This document shows positions 60,001 through 64,000 of a stretch of 64,000 nucleotides of DNA, one piece after another (positions within the stretch are counted from its first letter, which is position 1; the number at the start of each line of letters is the position of its first letter). Below the pieces are notes generated by a model. The model worked only from the letters and a program-made list of their open reading frames with translations. It ran no database searches and had not been told where the DNA came from. The stretch comes from Portibacter lacus. GTDB lineage: Bacteria > Bacteroidota > Bacteroidia > Chitinophagales > Saprospiraceae. The stretch is taken from contig NZ_JAJNKA010000015.1 of assembly GCF_021533215.1 (NCBI RefSeq), forward strand, positions 1-64,000, in the 5' to 3' direction. The position numbers and the translations under genes are program-made.

Positions 60001-63000
60001 ATTGAAGGCAGATAACAAAGAGGATGAGCGTATTTCGAATACAAGAAGGGTTTTATACCGAAAGAATAGGGTAGAGGTATAGGTCAATGTGGGTGTATCT
60101 TTTGCCTGTTAATTTGTGGTTGTCGATCAATGCTTATCCGCAGTAGTTCATTTTAATATCGCTAGCTATCATGGCAAATTTTATAGATTAGCTTTTAAAG
60201 CTAAATATATAGGAGTCCGCTATGAGGTTAATAAATATAAAGGAAATAAGAAACTAGGAATGATTTATATTAAATTGTGGGTATATAAGTGAGTTATACT
60301 TAATGAATTGACTCCGTCAATTCATCTATGGTGGTACTTAAGCCATTTATAACGCTCAATTCCTTGAAACTTTTTTCGGTCGAGACTAAAATTTTGTCAG
60401 GAGAAGACGATCAACTTAGACGCGCGCCAGAAAGCAAATTAAGCAAGAACATTTCCTTCAATTCGATAACCAAATCTTGCAACGGTAAACTCATCTTTGT
60501 CTTTGCCCAATTACAGCAAATCTGTTTTTATTTGTTCAGCTTTTCACTTAACGAATATGGAAACCTTCAACTTTCGCGCTTACAGTAAATCTAGCAACTT
60601 TGCTCACTCCAATCCAATCGTTCAATCTTGTCATGTTCCAATTCGTCTTCTCTTTCGTATTTTCGTTAGCTCGACCGAAAAAAGGATGCCAACGCACCGA
60701 TCTTTGCGAGTCAGATTTTAAACGTTCAACGTATTTATCTCCGCTTGTAGCTTTTTTTAGAATTTACGAATGGCAAACGCAATCGTGTGTCATAAGATTT
60801 CTTTTTATCACTAAGTATAACACGCGATTAAGAAGTGAATTTCGCCTTAAATAATTCCCACTTCAATACGCATTTCGTAAAATTGTTTAATTTTAGAAGT
60901 AACGTTAGGCGGAAGGCGAAACTCCTCTTATCGCTATCACGTTACCTACCATACAAGCCAACCTTACATTTAATTTGTATTTGATGCAAATATGATGTAT
61001 ATTCACACCAATATATTAAATAGCAGATGAACAGACAAAGTATAACATTTACAAAGCCAAATGATGATTGGTTAAAAGAGATGGTATCAAACCAAGAGTA
61101 TTCAAGTAAAAGTGAATTAGTAAATGACTTAATTAGACAAGCTAGGAATCAGCAAGCTCAAATTGACTGGATCAACCGAAAATTAGAAAAAGCCGAAAAG
61201 AGTGGTTTCACTAAAATGAGTAAAGCTGAAATTCTTATAGAATCTAAGTTAAGATTAAATGGCTAATTACAAGTTAAGTAATACAGCCAAAGAGGACTTG
61301 ATTCGAATTCATCAATTCGGCGTTAAAAGATTTGGAATAAGACAAGCTGATAAATACTTCAATGAATTATTTGAATATTTTGATAAAATTGCCAACAATC
61401 CATTTTCGTTTGAATCAGTTGATTACATAAGAATTGGATACCGAAGATGTCCATGTGGTTCAGATACCATTTACTATCGACTTAATCATGATGAAGTTGA
61501 AATTATGTCAATAATTGGGAATCAAAATTTTCAACACCAAGTTATAAAGAGGAAAGAAGTACGGTAGGTAACAAGTGATATGAGATCAGACTTGCTATCG
61601 CTGCGTCCGCTCCATATCACCGATCCGTTATATTTATGATAATCAATACAAAATTCACAAAAAAAACACCCATTGATTATCAACGACTTAGCGAACTTTA
61701 GTCAGAACATAAAAAAATAAAATGAGAATTAGCCTAATAATATTTCTACTCAGTTTTTTTCTCCTATTTTCTTGTAAAAAAGATGAAAGTGAATTGATAC
61801 CGAATCCAATATTGAAGTTAGATGAGACAATATCAGTGGATGGTATTTTACGTACATTTCATATTCAGCATCCACAGGATTCTAAAAATAAGCCATTAGT
61901 AGTTTTACTTCATGGTCATGGGGGGAGTTCGGACCAAAGTATAGGTGAGGGCTTAGGTAAAAATCCACAGAAAATATGGTTAAAGATTGCTCAAGAACAA
62001 GAATTTATTGTTGTAGTTCCTAACGGCGAACTCGGCCCAGAAGAGTCTCGAGGTTGGAATGACTGCAGAACAGATGCTATAGGTAATCCATCTACTGATG
62101 ATGTAAAGTTTATTACGAATTTGCTGGAGAAAATAGAACAAGAATATAGTCATGATAAAGGTAGAGTATATATAACTGGAATTTCAAATGGTGCTTTAAT
62201 GACTCAACGGCTTGCTGAGGAAATCCCAGAGAAAATTGCGGCATTTGCTTCAGTTGTTAATTCATTGCCAGAAAATTCAATTTGCATAGAAAGCGATGAA
62301 GTCATATCTGCACTATATATGAATGGAACTGTGGACCCTCTTGTACCTTACGGTGGTGGTCAGATTTCAAGTAATAGAGGAATAGTTAAATCTACGGATG
62401 AAAGTATCCTTTATTGGATACAACGGAACCAAACAGATACTACACCTATCATTGAAAAGTTTGACAATATAAATATCGACGACAACAGTACTGTAGAAAA
62501 AGCGACTTATAAAAATGGATTAAATAATAGTGAAGTTATTCTTTATAAAATTATAGGTGGTGGTCATACAGAGCCAAGTAAAAGTGAAAAATATTCTCAA
62601 ATCTATAAGACTATAGTAGGCGAACAAAATGAAGATATTGAAATGGCTGAGGAGATTTGGAAGTTTTTCAAAGACAAAATCAAATAAAGATGCAGTAGCT
62701 AACAATAGATAAGAAAGAAGAGCTCCTTCGCCACTCCTCCTCTTATCATTTTCCGTTCTGATTCAAGGCATTAATAATAAGCTCTTAGAAGTGGTACATT
62801 TCACATTTTAATAGTACAGATTATACTTAAAATTGAAGGCAAATAACAAAGAGGATAAGCGTATTTCGAATACAAGAAGGGTTTTATACCGAAAGAATAG
62901 GGTAGAGGTATAGGTCAATGTGGGTGTATCTTTTGCCTGTTAATTTGTGGTTATCGATCAATGCTTATCCGTAGTAGTTCATTTTAATATCGCTAGCTAT

Positions 63001-64000
63001 CATGGCAAATTTTATAGATTAGCTTTTAAAGCTAAATATATAGGAGTCCGCTATGAGGTTAATAAATATAAAGGAAATAAGAAACTAGGAATGATTTATA
63101 TTAAATTGTGGGTATATAAGTGAGTTATCCCTGATTAAATTGAAAAAAATGAGCTCTTGGCACTTTTAGAATAGTAATACTGTTTAAATAATATCTATAT
63201 GTATCTTTATAAATAAAATCAAATAGGATGGCTTCTCAAACTCTTAAAGAAAAAGTACTACAATCGGTCAACAAATTAGAGGACGATTCAATACTTCAAG
63301 GACTCTTAAATTATATCGAACTGGAAAGCGATAATGATTCAATTTACGAGTTTGATGACGTTCAACTCCAATCAATAGAAGAAGCCAAACAGCAAGTCAA
63401 AGAGGGATTGACACAATCACATAGTGATGTCAATAAAGAAATTGAAGAATGGCTAAACAAATAAGCTGGACAAATCAAGCAAAAGCGGATAGGATTAGTA
63501 TTCTTGATTTTTATAGAAGAAGAAACAAGTCTACATCATATAGCAAAAAACTCAACCGAATTTTTATCCATGAAATCGAAATCATTTCTCAACATCCTGA
63601 GATTGGTAAAAGATCAAACTCAACAAATGTCAGGGTGAAAATCTCAGGAAATTATTATTTAATTTATATGATCGAGGGAGATACAATTTATATTTTGAGA
63701 ATTTGGGATACGAGGCAAAATCCGATCAAATTGAACAAGAATTGGCGGCCAAAGTAAACAACCAGGGATAACAGTAGATAAGAAGTAAGAGCTCCTTCGT
63801 CGCTCCTCCTCTTATCATTGACCGTTATCCACAATTTATTGATACTTTCCATTTAATGTAAACTACTTATCTTACAGTTAACTTAATTTGTAAACTATTT
63901 TCAGTATATTTACGTTATGTATATAGTTGATGTAAAAACACAAGAGCATTTCGATGTTGATATCACATCAATTGAATCTCAAGACTTTAAGAAAATTACG

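Overview
The window looks like marine Bacteroidota DNA, most likely a saprospire or cytophagian relative. It has several type IX secretion (T9SS) C-terminal sorting domains, a PorP/SprF-family protein, a SusC/SusD pair, promoters of the TTTG-N19-TAnnTTTG kind, few Shine-Dalgarno sites and AT-rich intergenic DNA. No rRNA, tRNA, phage, transposase or CRISPR array was seen.

Layout. 1-990: non-coding repeats (short hairpins, a 53-bp direct repeat, a composite 252-bp tandem repeat). 1-9 kb: housekeeping and small enzymes (YdeI-like protein, dNTP triphosphohydrolase, DsrE-like protein, GNAT, two alpha/beta hydrolases, patatin, Smr protein). 9-15.1 kb: a divergent sugar-modification locus with FdtA-like ketoisomerase, FdtB-like aminotransferase, GtrA, a GT2 glycosyltransferase, an ArnT/PMT-type transferase, a BKACE-type beta-keto acid cleavage enzyme and a left-handed beta-helix acyltransferase. 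15.4-22 kb: a large coiled-coil protein and a giant T9SS BNR-repeat protein. 22-26 kb: DNA and oxidative damage genes (tag, nitroreductase, msrA, 1-Cys peroxiredoxin). 26.1-28.6 kb: three tandem copies of a small secreted protein, each with the same terminator. 28.6-39.3 kb: aminotransferase, ettA, cupin, ankyrin protein, a 201-bp tandem repeat, a metallopeptidase, cutC, a PorP/SprF protein, and an NlpC/P60-type protein without its catalytic cysteine.

39.6-52 kb is a complete-looking sialic acid utilisation locus: lyase, SusC/SusD, a GntR-family regulator, AGE epimerase, secreted sialidase, and a transporter fusing a NanM-like kelch mutarotase to a sodium:solute symporter. An 18-bp palindromic sequence with a GT-N3-AC core lies in front of nanA, susC and the epimerase gene, overlapping or abutting promoter elements. 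It is the probable operator of the GntR regulator.

52-57 kb holds VOC proteins, a TIM-barrel protein, a 5'-truncated T9SS protein and a choice-of-anchor V protein. From about 57.2 kb to the window end the sequence changes character: short, co-oriented cassettes (serine hydrolase, three toxin-antitoxin pairs, a lipoprotein esterase, two near-identical gene-less cassettes) are separated by 51-69 bp imperfect inverted repeats that start with an AAC-ending box and end with GTT, right after stop codons. This is the architecture of an integron cassette array with attC sites. No integrase lies in the window, so it could be a CALIN-type cluster or part of a larger array. This is the strongest candidate for an undescribed system here.
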